Positions 17,762 to 27,291 of a DNA stretch of 64,000 nt are shown here, in pieces. Both the position numbers and the translations under genes were made by a program. Below the pieces are notes generated by a model that saw only the letters and a list, made by a program, of their open reading frames with translations, searched no databases and was not told where the DNA came from. Position 1 is the stretch's first letter, and every line of letters begins with the position of its first letter. Source of the stretch: Akkermansia sp. RCC_12PD. Lineage in GTDB: Bacteria; Verrucomicrobiota; Verrucomicrobiia; Verrucomicrobiales; Akkermansiaceae. The stretch lies in the NCBI RefSeq assembly GCF_036417355.1, contig NZ_CP143889.1, positions 868,001-932,000 on the forward strand. The letters are read 5' to 3'.

Positions 17762-20700
17762 ATGCCATTCACTCTCCTGAATCCGGTTTTACGGTCCTGC
17801 CTGTTCCTTCTGCTTTTTTCCGCCGTGGGGAATGCCGCTCTTTCCGCCATGCCAGGGGAAAATCTCTCCCCTTCCTCTCCGGAAATCTGCCGGCACACTG
17901 CCAGCCAAATGTCCAACATGGTGCTCCAATGCATTCGCCAAAAGAACCTGAATCAAGCCGTAAAGCAGTTACGTCAAAACATGGAAGAGCTTCCTCCTGA
18001 CATCAGGAAAGAGGAGGAAGGAGCTCAATTACTGGGTCATTTGCAAAACCTGCTGGATTCTATCACTCAGCCCAGAGGAGGATTTTTATATTCCTTTCTT
18101 TATACGCCCGTTTCAGAAGGCGTCGAATTCCCGTTTTTTTCCCGGAATGCCGACCAGGCAACTCTGCGGCTGGAACAGTTGAATTTGGTTCAGGCTATCC
18201 GTCAAAAAATACAGGAATGGAAGGAAACGCCTCCCACACAGGAGGAACTTCAGGCATTTTTTGACGTATTCGATAACTCGGAAAAATTTTTGCGCGCCAT
18301 CGGCCTTCGTCCCTCCCTTGCGGAAAACAGACAGCCAGCCATTTCCTTTCTGCCCTTTTTGGAAACCCAGGGAGAGCCGTTGATGCGGAAACTCAATAAA
18401 CCAGAGGATCACAGCGACCTTGCCACCACACTTTTCATACCTGTAGCCCAGCCAGGTTCCTACATCCTCAGGGCTTCCGTCCATCCTTCCAGCGAATCCC
18501 GCCTTCTGATCCATCTCAACCGCATACGCATTCAAAGCATTACCCTGAAAACAGGAATCCTGTGGTATATTTCCGACAGCCGGACAGGTAATCCCATTCC
18601 CTCAGCCAACATCCATCTGGCCATTTGCAAACAGGGAGCTTCCCCTCTTCTCCTGACAAAGACAACCAATGCAAAAGGCTATTGCTTCCAGCAGCCCCTT
18701 CTGCCCGATACATGCATGATCATGGGATGGGTTGACACTAATCGGGAAGGGACATTCCCGATTCTTCCATTTCATACGCAGTCTCCCAGCTCCGACAACG
18801 ATCCGTTCCATTTCCTCTCCGAAGAGACTCCTCCCGAAGAAACGCTTCCCAAAAACCATGGGGCAAAAACATTTTGCATCACCAGCCAGCCGGCCTATTT
18901 CCCTGAACAGACTGTACATGTCAAAGGAATCCATTGGAGAGCCGGCAATCACGAATCCAGCGCATCCACGACAGCCGGCCTTTCCCTGCGCGTCCGCATT
19001 GCAACCGGCACACAGGAACAACATACTCTTCTGGAAAAAAACGTCACAACGGATGAAGCCGGCGAGTTCGATCTGGACTTTCGCCTCCCTCTCACTGTTC
19101 CGGCCGGAGCCTGCCATATCCTGGTCTCCCTGGAGCCCCCTCCCAGAAAAACTCCCCCGGAATGGTTTGAGAATGAGGACGACAGGTTTTCATGGGAAAC
19201 CGCCGCGGAATTTCAGATAGTGGAACCGAAGTCTGTACCGCCACCCATGGTGACTGTGCAGGCGGACCCGGCAGAAATGATGTCTCCCCTTCATGTTCAG
19301 GTGAACGTTCCTTCCTCGAATTCCCGGATAAAAGTCGCCGTCCGGGAGTTCACCATCCCCAGGGAACGGGAGTGGAAACCGCTTCCCGCCGCTTTGGAAA
19401 ATCTGTTCAGCAACCCTTATGAATACGTCCCAGCTCCATTGAACAATGATCCTGTCTTTCAGGATACGCTGCTACCGGATGCAGAGGGACGTGCGGAGTT
19501 CACTTTCCATCCGAACCCGGATGCAGAGGGAAGGCCGGACGGAGATCTTTGCTATCAAATAACCGCATCCATGGAAACGGAGGGAAACGCCCTCCCGTCT
19601 TCTACAACCAAATTCATTGTCAAGTCCTCCCGGCCTTTCCGCATTTTCTTCACGGGAGAACGGCTGTTTGCCGAATCCGGGCGTGTTTTCAAAGGAACCG
19701 TCGTTGCTGCCGATGCTTACGGAAACAGAGTACCCGGAGCGCAGGGGCATTTGAAAATCATTCATCAGCAGATGGGCATGAAGGAGAACCGCCCTGTTCC
19801 CACAGCAAAGAAAACCATTGAGGATTTTCCCGTTGCGACGGATGAACGGGGACAGGCGGTTTTTTCGTTCATTCCGCCCAGCCCGGGCCAGTATATCCTG
19901 CAGGCCGTACTGAAAGACAAAGAGGAGCGCACAATGGAGAAAAATACTTATTTGTCATGCTCCGGGCCTGGAAAACATGAGCTTTTGGATTATGAAGACA
20001 TCAGGCTGATTCCCGACAAGGCATTCTACCGTCCGGGAGACACGGCGCGCCTGCTGATTACAACACGGAAACCGGATACCCGGGTGTGCCTTGTACTGAG
20101 AGGCGGATGGGAAACAGAAAGCTATGAGATATTGCATGTGAAAGGACAGCAAAAAGTCGTCAAGGTCCCCGTCACAACGGGGGACATGCCCAATCTGGGA
20201 ATTCAGGCTTTCACTCTGGAAGGGAAATTTTCCGCCGAACACGCGGTTGAGCTATCGGTGCCCCACACCGGAAAAGAATTGAATGTGGCACTTTCCATGG
20301 AGTTCCCAGACAAGGCAAACAGTCGAAACGCTGCAGCCCTTGTGACCGTACGCGACAAATGCGGAAATCCCGTCAAAAACAGCCGGGTGACCCTGAGTGC
20401 CTATGACAATTCCCTGCATCTCCATTCCCCTCTTCACAATTCCATGTTCACACAGTTCATCTGGCGAAAACCGAATACCATTCTGAAAGCATGCAGCAAT
20501 GATTTTTTACTGCCATCCATGAACGACCATAAACATGTTGACCACAGCCTGTCAGATCCGGATCAACATCCTTACCTGATCAAACACGAATATCATTTTC
20601 TCACTCCGGATACGCCCGCCATCCCCGGTCCCTACTTCGAGCATTCATGGGGCTCAGCCCATAACCTGGAGCAGTTTGACGCATATGCGGCATCGTTTTC

Positions 20701-20956
20701 AAAAATCTCCGAGGCATGGCGGCATGCCGTTTCCAACAAAGCTTTTCTTCAAACCGGGCTGCCGTTCCACGGCACGCTCCGGTCTCCCGGGTGTGTCAAA
20801 TGGTGCAGCACACTTTATACGGATGAGAAGGGAACAGTACGGGTTCCCATCAACTTCGATCCTCATTCAAATGCCTGGCGCATTTGTGCATGGGCACGCA
20901 CGCAGGACTTGAAAACCGGACAGGCTTCCATCAAGGTCCGTCTGGACAGGCACTAA
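17762..20956 (+). CDS. Alpha-2-macroglobulin-like protein, shortened form
   Basis: A 1064-residue exported protein. It has an N-terminal signal (about residues 1-28), then a helical region (30-180) and a row of beta-sandwich macroglobulin-type domains with typical pieces such as TKTTNAKGYC, KNVTTDEAGEFDLDF and IRLIPDKAFYRPGDTARLLI. A bait-like central region follows, then a last domain with YTDEKGTVRVPINFDPHSNAWRI. Bacterial alpha-2-macroglobulins usually run to about 1500-1900 residues and carry a CxEQ thioester followed by a helical barrel. Here the protein ends before any such region and no CxEQ is visible. It may be a thioester-free trap or structural protein of the periplasm. Confidence 0.7.
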   Translation: MPFTLLNPVLRSCLFLLLFSAVGNAALSAMPGENLSPSSPEICRHTASQMSNMVLQCIRQKNLNQAVKQLRQNMEELPPDIRKEEEGAQLLGHLQNLLDSITQPRGGFLYSFLYTPVSEGVEFPFFSRNADQATLRLEQLNLVQAIRQKIQEWKETPPTQEELQAFFDVFDNSEKFLRAIGLRPSLAENRQPAISFLPFLETQGEPLMRKLNKPEDHSDLATTLFIPVAQPGSYILRASVHPSSESRLLIHLNRIRIQSITLKTGILWYISDSRTGNPIPSANIHLAICKQGASPLLLTKTTNAKGYCFQQPLLPDTCMIMGWVDTNREGTFPILPFHTQSPSSDNDPFHFLSEETPPEETLPKNHGAKTFCITSQPAYFPEQTVHVKGIHWRAGNHESSASTTAGLSLRVRIATGTQEQHTLLEKNVTTDEAGEFDLDFRLPLTVPAGACHILVSLEPPPRKTPPEWFENEDDRFSWETAAEFQIVEPKSVPPPMVTVQADPAEMMSPLHVQVNVPSSNSRIKVAVREFTIPREREWKPLPAALENLFSNPYEYVPAPLNNDPVFQDTLLPDAEGRAEFTFHPNPDAEGRPDGDLCYQITASMETEGNALPSSTTKFIVKSSRPFRIFFTGERLFAESGRVFKGTVVAADAYGNRVPGAQGHLKIIHQQMGMKENRPVPTAKKTIEDFPVATDERGQAVFSFIPPSPGQYILQAVLKDKEERTMEKNTYLSCSGPGKHELLDYEDIRLIPDKAFYRPGDTARLLITTRKPDTRVCLVLRGGWETESYEILHVKGQQKVVKVPVTTGDMPNLGIQAFTLEGKFSAEHAVELSVPHTGKELNVALSMEFPDKANSRNAAALVTVRDKCGNPVKNSRVTLSAYDNSLHLHSPLHNSMFTQFIWRKPNTILKACSNDFLLPSMNDHKHVDHSLSDPDQHPYLIKHEYHFLTPDTPAIPGPYFEHSWGSAHNLEQFDAYAASFSKISEAWRHAVSNKAFLQTGLPFHGTLRSPGCVKWCSTLYTDEKGTVRVPINFDPHSNAWRICAWARTQDLKTGQASIKVRLDRH

Positions 20957-21130
20957 ATGAGGCGCATCATTGTTACGGTAACAAATTTTATCAGAATCAT
21001 GCCGAAAACGGTGCACCCCTTCCCATAATACCCGGGATATGGAGACGCGGCGGGAGATTTTTTATCCCCCACCACACGGGAAGGCAAAAGCAGTGGCGGA
21101 AAAGGATTCCCCTCTTGCGGCATTACTGAA

Positions 21131-21168
21131 AATAAAACTGCCGCAGCCGCCAACAAGGGGCTGCGGCC
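21131..21168 (-). terminator. Terminator of ahcY
   Basis: A 9-bp stem (GCCGCAGCC against GGCTGCGGC) with a 10-base loop, followed on the minus strand by AGTTTTATTTT. It lies 42 bases after the ahcY stop and fits a Rho-independent terminator. Confidence 0.85.
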
Positions 21169-21209
21169 ATGAAAGGAGAAATACGGACGGCCGTTTTCCC
21201 CGTCCTGTT

Positions 21210-22625
21210 CTAATATCGGTAGAAGTCCGGCTTGTAGGGGCCTTCCACCGGAACGCCGATGTAGTCCGCCTGTTCCGGACTAAGGACGGTGAGCTTGCAA
21301 CCGATCTTGCCCAGGTGCAGGCGGGCGACTTCCTCGTCCAGTACCTTGGGCAGCACTTCGACGCCCACCGAACGATTTTCACGGGTGTTCCACAGTTCAA
21401 GCTGGGCCAGCACCTGGTTGGCGAAGCTGTTGGACATCACGAAGCTGGGATGGCCCGTAGCGCAGCCCAGGTTGACCAGGCGCCCTTCCGCCAGCAGGTA
21501 CAGGCTGTTGCCGGACGGGAACGTGTAACGGTCCACCTGCGGCTTGATGTTGAGGTGCCTGATGCCGGGGTAGGTCTGGAGCTTGTGCACCTGGATTTCA
21601 TTGTCGAAGTGGCCTATGTTGCACACAATGGCCTGGTCCTTCATTTTTTCCATGTGTTCAATGCGGATGATGTTGCAGTTGCCCGTGGTGGTCACGTAAA
21701 TGTCCGCCCAGCCCAGCGTGTCCTCCACCGTCAGCACGCGGTAGCCCTCCATGGCGGCCTGAAGGGCGCAGATGGGATCGACTTCCGTCACTACCACCTG
21801 GGCGCCCATGCCGCGCAGGGATTGCGCGCAGCCCTTCCCCACGTCTCCGTAGCCGCAGACCACGGCCACCTTGCCCGCAATCATTACGTCCGTGGCGCGC
21901 TTGATACCGTCCACCAGGGATTCGCGGCAGCCGTACAGGTTGTCGAATTTGGATTTGGTGACGGAGTCGTTCACGTTGATGGCGGGAATCAGAAGCCTGC
22001 CGGCAGCCTGCATCTGGTACAGGCGGTGCACGCCTGTGGTCGTTTCCTCGGAAACGCCCTTGAGTTCCGGCAGCCAGCGGTGGAAGATGCCCGGCGTTTC
22101 CGCGGAGATTTTTTTCAGCAGGTCCTTGATGACCTGTTCTTCCTCGGATTCGGACGGGGTGTTTACCCAGTCACTGCCGTTTTCCATTTCATAACCGCGG
22201 TGAATGAGCAGCGTGGCGTCCCCACCGTCGTCCACAATCAACTGCGGTCCCAGGGCGCCGGGAAAGTTCATGGCCTTCCAGGTACAGTCCCAGTATTCCT
22301 TGAGGGTCTCCCCTTTCCAGGCAAAAACGGGCGTGCCGGATTCGGCGATGGCGGCGGCGGCATGGTCCTGGGTGGAGAAGATGTTGCAGCTTGCCCACCG
22401 GACGGAAGCGCCCAGGGCCGTCAGCGTTTCAATGAGTACGGCGGTCTGCACGGTCATGTGCAGGGAGCCCATGATGCGCACTCCGTCCAGAGGCCGGGAA
22501 GCGGCGTATTTTTCACGCACGGCCATCAGGCCGGGCATTTCATGTTCGGCAATGTCCAGTTCCTTGCGTCCGAAGTCGGCAAGGCTGATGTCGCGCACCT
22601 TGTAGTGTTCCGTTTCTGAAAACAT
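21210..22625 (-). CDS. ahcY: Adenosylhomocysteinase
   Basis: A 471-residue enzyme that splits S-adenosylhomocysteine into homocysteine and adenosine, relieving product inhibition of methyltransferases. It has the substrate motif [16 protein letters not shown], the NAD motif [11 protein letters not shown], and the closing C-terminal end [10 protein letters not shown] typical of the family. The DVGKGCAQ loop binds NAD. The length matches the family's larger form with an inserted segment (about residues 150-170, NTPSESEEE). It follows metK by 20 bases and both are transcribed from one divergent region with the ArsR-methyltransferase regulator. Confidence 0.97.
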   Translation of the reverse strand: MFSETEHYKVRDISLADFGRKELDIAEHEMPGLMAVREKYAASRPLDGVRIMGSLHMTVQTAVLIETLTALGASVRWASCNIFSTQDHAAAAIAESGTPVFAWKGETLKEYWDCTWKAMNFPGALGPQLIVDDGGDATLLIHRGYEMENGSDWVNTPSESEEEQVIKDLLKKISAETPGIFHRWLPELKGVSEETTTGVHRLYQMQAAGRLLIPAINVNDSVTKSKFDNLYGCRESLVDGIKRATDVMIAGKVAVVCGYGDVGKGCAQSLRGMGAQVVVTEVDPICALQAAMEGYRVLTVEDTLGWADIYVTTTGNCNIIRIEHMEKMKDQAIVCNIGHFDNEIQVHKLQTYPGIRHLNIKPQVDRYTFPSGNSLYLLAEGRLVNLGCATGHPSFVMSNSFANQVLAQLELWNTRENRSVGVEVLPKVLDEEVARLHLGKIGCKLTVLSPEQADYIGVPVEGPYKPDFYRY

Positions 22626-22645
22626 GTGGTCAGTGTGGTGATGGT

Positions 22646-23830
22646 TTAATGGAGGAGGTTTTTCAGGGACGCAAGACGCGCTTCGTCCAGCGTCTCCCAG
22701 GGGAGGTCCGGCTTGGTGAAGTGCCCGTAATGGGTCGTCTGGCGGTAGATGGGCCGCAGCAGGTCCAGCTGGGTGACCATGTCCGCGGGTTTGAAGGAGA
22801 AGATGCCTTCCAGCGCGTCTTCAATAACGTTTTCCTCCACTTTTCCGGTGCCGAAGGTGTCCACGCGGATGGATACCGGTGTGGGGTAGCCGATGGCGTA
22901 AGCCACCTGAAGCTCGCATTTGTCCGCCAGTCCGGCGGCCACGATGTGCTTGGCCACCCAGCGGCACATGTACGCGGCGGAGCGGTCCACCTTGGACGGG
23001 TCCTTGCCGGAGAAGGCGCCGCCGCCGTGACGCCCCATTCCCCCGTACGTGTCCACAATGATCTTGCGCCCTGTCAGGCCGGAATCCCCATGGGGGCCGC
23101 CTACCACGAATTTGCCGGTGGGGTTGATGAAGTATTCCGTCTTTTCATCCAGCAGTTCTTCAGGCAGGACGCTTTTGACCAGCTTTTTGCAGTAGTCGGA
23201 GATCGTTTCATGGCTTACGTCCTCCGTATGCTGGGTGGAAATGACCACGTTTTCAATATGGGCCGGGCGCCCGTCCTCGCCGTAGGCCACGGCCACCTGG
23301 GACTTGCAGTCCGGACGCAGCCAGTCCACATGGCCCCGCTTGCGGCGTTTGGCCAGTTCAATAAGAATTCTGTGGGCGAACACGATCGGGGCCGGAAGAA
23401 GTTCCGGAGTTTCGTTCGTGGCAAAGCCAAACATGATGCCCTGGTCCCCCGCGCCCTGTTCCGCATGGCCCTTGCCCTCCGCCTCGCGGGCGTCCACGCC
23501 CTGTGCAATGTCCGGGGACTGTTCCGTAAGAAGGTTCGTGAAAAAGACGGTGTCCGCATGGAACACGTCGTCATCCTGCCCGTTGCAGTAGCCGATCTCC
23601 CGGATGGCTTGGCGGGCGATTTTTTCCGGATTGATGACCGCCTTGGTCGTCAGTTCCCCGGCAATGATGACCATGTTGCTTTTCACCAGGGTTTCGCACG
23701 CAACGCGGCTAGTTTTGTCTTGAGCCAGGCAGGCGTCTAAAATAGAGTCGGAAATGTAGTCGGCCACTTTGTCCGGGTGGCCTTCTCCTACGGATTCCGA
23801 GGTGAAGATGTGAGGGTTGTTTTTACTCAT
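22646..23830 (-). CDS. metK: S-adenosylmethionine synthetase
   Basis: A 394-residue enzyme that makes SAM from methionine and ATP. The signatures are clear: [20 protein letters not shown] at residues 9-28, [16 protein letters not shown] near 130 and [20 protein letters not shown] near 270. The start ATG at 23830 is well supported by the N-terminus. It is the first gene of metK-ahcY and sits 37 bases from the start codon of a divergent ArsR-type regulator, so the two promoters must overlap. No SAM riboswitch leader is possible in that space. Confidence 0.97.
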   Translation of the reverse strand: MSKNNPHIFTSESVGEGHPDKVADYISDSILDACLAQDKTSRVACETLVKSNMVIIAGELTTKAVINPEKIARQAIREIGYCNGQDDDVFHADTVFFTNLLTEQSPDIAQGVDAREAEGKGHAEQGAGDQGIMFGFATNETPELLPAPIVFAHRILIELAKRRKRGHVDWLRPDCKSQVAVAYGEDGRPAHIENVVISTQHTEDVSHETISDYCKKLVKSVLPEELLDEKTEYFINPTGKFVVGGPHGDSGLTGRKIIVDTYGGMGRHGGGAFSGKDPSKVDRSAAYMCRWVAKHIVAAGLADKCELQVAYAIGYPTPVSIRVDTFGTGKVEENVIEDALEGIFSFKPADMVTQLDLLRPIYRQTTHYGHFTKPDLPWETLDEARLASLKNLLH

Positions 23831-23856
23831 ATCGATAAATCGTGATGCGTTGATAT
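23829..23856. promoter_or_regulatory. Dyad between metK and the ArsR-methyltransferase gene
   Basis: ATATCGA (23829-23835) and TTGATAT (23850-23856) form an imperfect inverted repeat 14 bases apart, with CGAT-AA-ATCG nested inside. TATATT at 23854-23859 could be the -10 of the plus-strand gene. I infer this is the operator of the neighbouring regulator. Confidence 0.5.
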
Positions 23857-23867
23857 ATTATTCTGCC

Positions 23868-24785
23868 ATGAAGTCAATCCTAAAAACGCTAAAACTCCTG
23901 ACGGACCCCACCCGTCTGCGCATCATCAACGTTCTGGATGAAGAATCCCTGAGCGTTGCGGAACTTCAGGAAATTCTCGGCATGGGGCAGAGCCGCATTT
24001 CCACCCAGCTCGCCCAGTTGCGGCAGGAAGAGCTGGTGGAAGACACGCGCTCCGGCAAGAACGTTTTTTACACGCTCTCCCTGGCCGACGACCTGCACAA
24101 CGTAGCAATGAAGGCCTGTGAGGAACTGCCGGAGGCGGAGGCGGACAAAAAGGCTCTCCAGGTTATTCTGGACAAGCGCAGAAACCGTACGCAGGCCTAT
24201 TTTGACGAAGTGGTGTGCCGCCTGGGAAAGAATTACGCCCCAGGCCGTTCATGGAAGGCGCTGGCCGGAGCGCTGCTCCGCATCCTGAATTACGACGTAG
24301 TAGCCGATCTGGGGGCTGGAGAAGGCTTCGTCTCCCAGCTCATTTCCCCCAGCGCCAAAAGGGTCATTGCGGTGGACAATTCCCCGAGCATGGTGGAACT
24401 GGGGCAGGAACTGGCCCGCAAACACGGCCTGGACAATCTGGAATACCGCCTGGGAGACATTGAATCTCCCCCCATTGAACCCGGAACGGTGGATCTGGCC
24501 CTGCTCAGCCAGGCCCTGCACCATGCGCAAAAACCCGCCAAAGCGCTGGAAGCCGCCTGGAACATCCTGAAACCGGGCGGGTGCCTGGTCGTTCTTGACC
24601 TGCTCCAGCACGGCCAGGAGGAGGCACGGGAACTGTATGCGGACCGCTGGCTGGGCTTCACCCCCGCCGCCCTGGAGAGCATGCTGAAGGAAGCGGGATT
24701 CGGGAACATCCACACGGACATCGTGGACAGGGAGCCGGAACCGCCCCATTTCCAAACCCTGATGGCCGCTGCCTGGAAACGATAA
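23868..24785 (+). CDS. ArsR-family regulator fused to a SAM-dependent methyltransferase domain (SahR-like)
   Basis: A 305-residue fusion. The ArsR winged helix is at residues 1-80 (DPTRLRIINVL, SVAELQEILGMGQSRISTQLAQLRQEELV). A class I methyltransferase fold follows at about 145-300 with motif I VADLGAGEGFVSQL and post-motif AVDNSPSMVELG. Proteins of this layout include SahR, which senses S-adenosylhomocysteine and represses SAM-cycle genes. The divergent metK-ahcY neighbours fit that role exactly. The methyltransferase part is probably a ligand sensor rather than an enzyme. I chose the ATG at 23868 because the protein starts like other ArsR members there. Confidence 0.88.
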   Translation: MKSILKTLKLLTDPTRLRIINVLDEESLSVAELQEILGMGQSRISTQLAQLRQEELVEDTRSGKNVFYTLSLADDLHNVAMKACEELPEAEADKKALQVILDKRRNRTQAYFDEVVCRLGKNYAPGRSWKALAGALLRILNYDVVADLGAGEGFVSQLISPSAKRVIAVDNSPSMVELGQELARKHGLDNLEYRLGDIESPPIEPGTVDLALLSQALHHAQKPAKALEAAWNILKPGGCLVVLDLLQHGQEEARELYADRWLGFTPAALESMLKEAGFGNIHTDIVDREPEPPHFQTLMAAAWKR

Positions 24786-24791
24786 AATAAA

Positions 24792-24819
24792 TTGACCTTC
24801 CATTATTTTTAGTTAATCT
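24792..24819 (+). promoter_or_regulatory. Promoter of the SEL1-like pair
   Basis: TTGACC (24792-24797) and TAATCT (24814-24819) are 16 bases apart, 31 bases before the first SEL1-like gene. It directly follows the stop of the ArsR-type gene. Confidence 0.55.
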
Positions 24820-24850
24820 CTAACATATAGAGACATCCAACTTCATCCTC

Positions 24851-25681
24851 ATGAGCTTTATTAAATACGTTTGTGCCTTCACTGCCGCATTTATTCTTTC
24901 CTTCATTCTTGCAGCTGTTGCCGTCTTTTGCTTTATTCATCCGTCGTGCAGTTTCTCCCGTGATAAAGCGGACAAGCAGCCTGTAGAGCATTCCACTGAA
25001 GAACTGTATGCCCAGTACATGGAGCTCTCCCCTGCGGAAAGAACCGGAAAGCGGCAAACGCTACTGGCCAAGGCAGCCCACGGAGGCTATCTTCCCGCAG
25101 TTCGCCAAATAGCCGCAGAAGCGCGTGAAGGAGGAACTCCCAAAGGCACGATAGGAAATGAATATGATTTCTGGATAAGGAAGGCAGCGAACATGGGAGA
25201 CCCGGAAGCGCAATATGAAGCCTTCCGCGAATGCGACATGAGCGACTTAGAAGGCCTTGCCTACCTGTCCAGGGCAGCTGAACAAAATCATGGCCCGGCT
25301 CTCCTGGCCCTCGGTCTCCTCTACGCCGAGGGAAGTCCAAGACATTATATTGCCAGAAATGAGAGAAAAGCGATCGAATGTTATCGGCGCGCCGCCGAAG
25401 CCAAAGAACCGGATGCCCGTTGCCTGATGTATCTCCTGGCCCGGCTCCAGATTCTTCCGGAAGCGGAAATTGCTCAAATAACCCAACGCTATCAGAAAGA
25501 CGTAAAACAGGCGGAGCATCAAATTTCCCCATCGCTTGACTATCCGGAAGACGTGACAGAAAGCTCTCAGGCGTATGATCTCCTAAGGACCTACCTCCCG
25601 GCTAACGAAAAAGTCAAAGCTCTCCCGGAACCGGATTTCCTGCTGCCTGAGGAGGACCCATTTGGAGAAAATAACAGCTGA
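24851..25681 (+). CDS. SEL1-like repeat protein with N-terminal membrane anchor
   Basis: A 276-residue protein. An N-terminal hydrophobic helix (about residues 8-29) anchors it or exports it; a linker and then SEL1/TPR-like helical repeats follow (ALLALGLLYAEGS with ERKAIECYRRAAEAKEPDARCLMYLLARL). Such repeats mediate protein-protein contacts. The end is acidic (LLPEEDPFGENNS). It is paralogous to the gene 48 bases downstream: both share a motif like ELYxQYMELSP followed by KAAxGG. The role is unknown. Confidence 0.75.
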   Translation: MSFIKYVCAFTAAFILSFILAAVAVFCFIHPSCSFSRDKADKQPVEHSTEELYAQYMELSPAERTGKRQTLLAKAAHGGYLPAVRQIAAEAREGGTPKGTIGNEYDFWIRKAANMGDPEAQYEAFRECDMSDLEGLAYLSRAAEQNHGPALLALGLLYAEGSPRHYIARNERKAIECYRRAAEAKEPDARCLMYLLARLQILPEAEIAQITQRYQKDVKQAEHQISPSLDYPEDVTESSQAYDLLRTYLPANEKVKALPEPDFLLPEEDPFGENNS

Positions 25682-25728
25682 TTCGTCTGACTGAAGACAA
25701 AATCCCGGAGGATAAACGCTCATCAACC

Positions 25729-26508
25729 ATGAAAGTCAAATCCGCGCTAATCATTTCCGGCTGTGTTCTCGCAGCCTCGCTGGGTGTTTACTGGATAGCC
25801 TCCCCGAGGGAACCCTCCCCTGAGGAACTGTACCGGCAATACATGGAGTTATCTCCATCCCTGCGGTTTGGTCAGAGAGAGAATCTTCTGCAGAAAGCGG
25901 CGCAGGGAGGGCATGTGCCGGCCATGGTCCAGATGGCGAAGGATATCTTCATGGACAAAGAGAGCCTCCTCTCTGAAGATTATGAGTTCTGGCTGAAAAA
26001 AGCGGCCGACACGGGAGGGAACCCGGCAGTTCAAATGGACGTGTATTATAATGTTGATCTTTCGGAGGAGGAGCTTTTCAGCTATTTGACTAAAGCCGCC
26101 GGGCAGTCTTACGGACCCGCTCTTTGGGAATTGGGCTGCATTTATTCATCATTCAACAATTACAACATTGTACCAGACGAGCAAAGAGCCCTCGCCCTCT
26201 TCCGGCAGGCGGCGGATGCCAATAATTCCGATGCCCTTTATCTCCTCTACGCTGTGGACCGGTTGAATATCTTTCCTTTAACAGAAGCAGAAAAGAAAAC
26301 TGACTTTTACCGACGCTACCGGACGGCGCTCGGCAGCCATGATACACCGCTGCCCTCTCTTACAAACATTCATGAGCTGGATTCATTTGAATATGAATTT
26401 GTTCTCAAGTTTCTTCTGAAATCCATGGGCGCCAATGAAAAAGTAAAATCAACCTTGAAAAATATTAATGAAGAGGCGTTTGACAATGCTTGCAAAGATG
26501 TTTTCTGA
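25729..26508 (+). CDS. SEL1-like repeat protein, paralogue of its neighbour
   Basis: A 259-residue protein with an N-terminal membrane helix (about residues 5-24), the shared ELYRQYMELSPS and KAAQGGHVPAMVQMAK segments, and SEL1-like repeats (ALWELGCIYSS, QRALALFRQAADANNSDALYLLY). It matches the preceding gene along its length but diverges in sequence, so the duplication is old. Both genes probably form one operon. The function is unrecognised; the anchored repeat form suggests an envelope scaffold or a partner of a complex. Confidence 0.75.
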   Translation: MKVKSALIISGCVLAASLGVYWIASPREPSPEELYRQYMELSPSLRFGQRENLLQKAAQGGHVPAMVQMAKDIFMDKESLLSEDYEFWLKKAADTGGNPAVQMDVYYNVDLSEEELFSYLTKAAGQSYGPALWELGCIYSSFNNYNIVPDEQRALALFRQAADANNSDALYLLYAVDRLNIFPLTEAEKKTDFYRRYRTALGSHDTPLPSLTNIHELDSFEYEFVLKFLLKSMGANEKVKSTLKNINEEAFDNACKDVF

Positions 26509-26538
26509 AGCCTAGAAGGCTGACTGAACCAGAGACAC

Positions 26539-27183
26539 TTAATTCTCCGGCACCAGCTCATCGGCGGAGCGTTCTTCCGGAAACGGGCGCTTTCCGGCCT
26601 GCAGGGATTCCCTCAATTCCTGAACGATGGCCGTCATCCGCTCCACGGACAGGTCTTCCTTCCCTTCAATTTCCTCATCTACCAGGGCTTTCATTTCCTC
26701 CAGAAGGAGGTTCGGTTCCAGACGGTAGTTGAGCAATACGCGGAACAGTTCTCTGCCGGCCTCCTGCACGGTAACGGCCGGAAAGTCCTTGACACTCTTC
26801 AGGCTCTTTTCCTCAAAGGAGTTCAGAAGACCTGCATAACGGCGGAAAGCGCGCTGGAATTCCTCCGGGCACGTAGCTACATCCACGGAGGAAAGATAAC
26901 GCCGGAAGGCTATTTCCGCAGCCAGGTGGGCGGAGGGATCTTCCGCGGATTCCGCCAGCCATGCTTCCTTCTGCTTCAGGTACACGAGCAAAAGAACCTT
27001 CCGGATGGCTTCCCTCTGCCTGCCCTTGGGCCCCTTTTTCAATTTGACCAGATCCAGGTCCAGTTCTGCGGCATCCGGACTGGCCACATCCTGGGCCGGG
27101 CACACCTCCAGCGCCGCCGCCATCACAACGAAGGGCAGCCATTTCCCCATACATTCCCGGAGGTATGCCATTGCGGTCAGCAA
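26539..27183 (-). CDS. Exported helical protein, hypothetical
   Basis: A 214-residue protein with a signal-like N-terminus. The best signal peptide begins at the third Met (residue 12, MGKWLPFVVMAAALEVCPAQ), so 27150 is an alternative start. The mature part is acidic and largely helical with long Glu/Lys stretches (KLKKGPKGRQREAIRKV, EEMKALVDEEIEGKEDLS) and no Cys motif. No family is recognised. It is convergent with the SEL1-like pair and divergent from the YugP-like gene. Confidence 0.6.
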   Translation of the reverse strand: MLTAMAYLRECMGKWLPFVVMAAALEVCPAQDVASPDAAELDLDLVKLKKGPKGRQREAIRKVLLLVYLKQKEAWLAESAEDPSAHLAAEIAFRRYLSSVDVATCPEEFQRAFRRYAGLLNSFEEKSLKSVKDFPAVTVQEAGRELFRVLLNYRLEPNLLLEEMKALVDEEIEGKEDLSVERMTAIVQELRESLQAGKRPFPEERSADELVPEN

Positions 27184-27291
27184 TTACACGAAAAGTTCCG
27201 CAAAAGCAATCCAAATCCAGCCTGTACCGGGCATGACCGATGCCGTGAGCGGAGATTGACGGGAAAAGCGGGATATGAGAAAGATCACCCT

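Noticed and set aside
23831-23867. SAM or SAH riboswitch before metK
   Set aside because: There are only 37 bases between divergent start codons, too few for a riboswitch.
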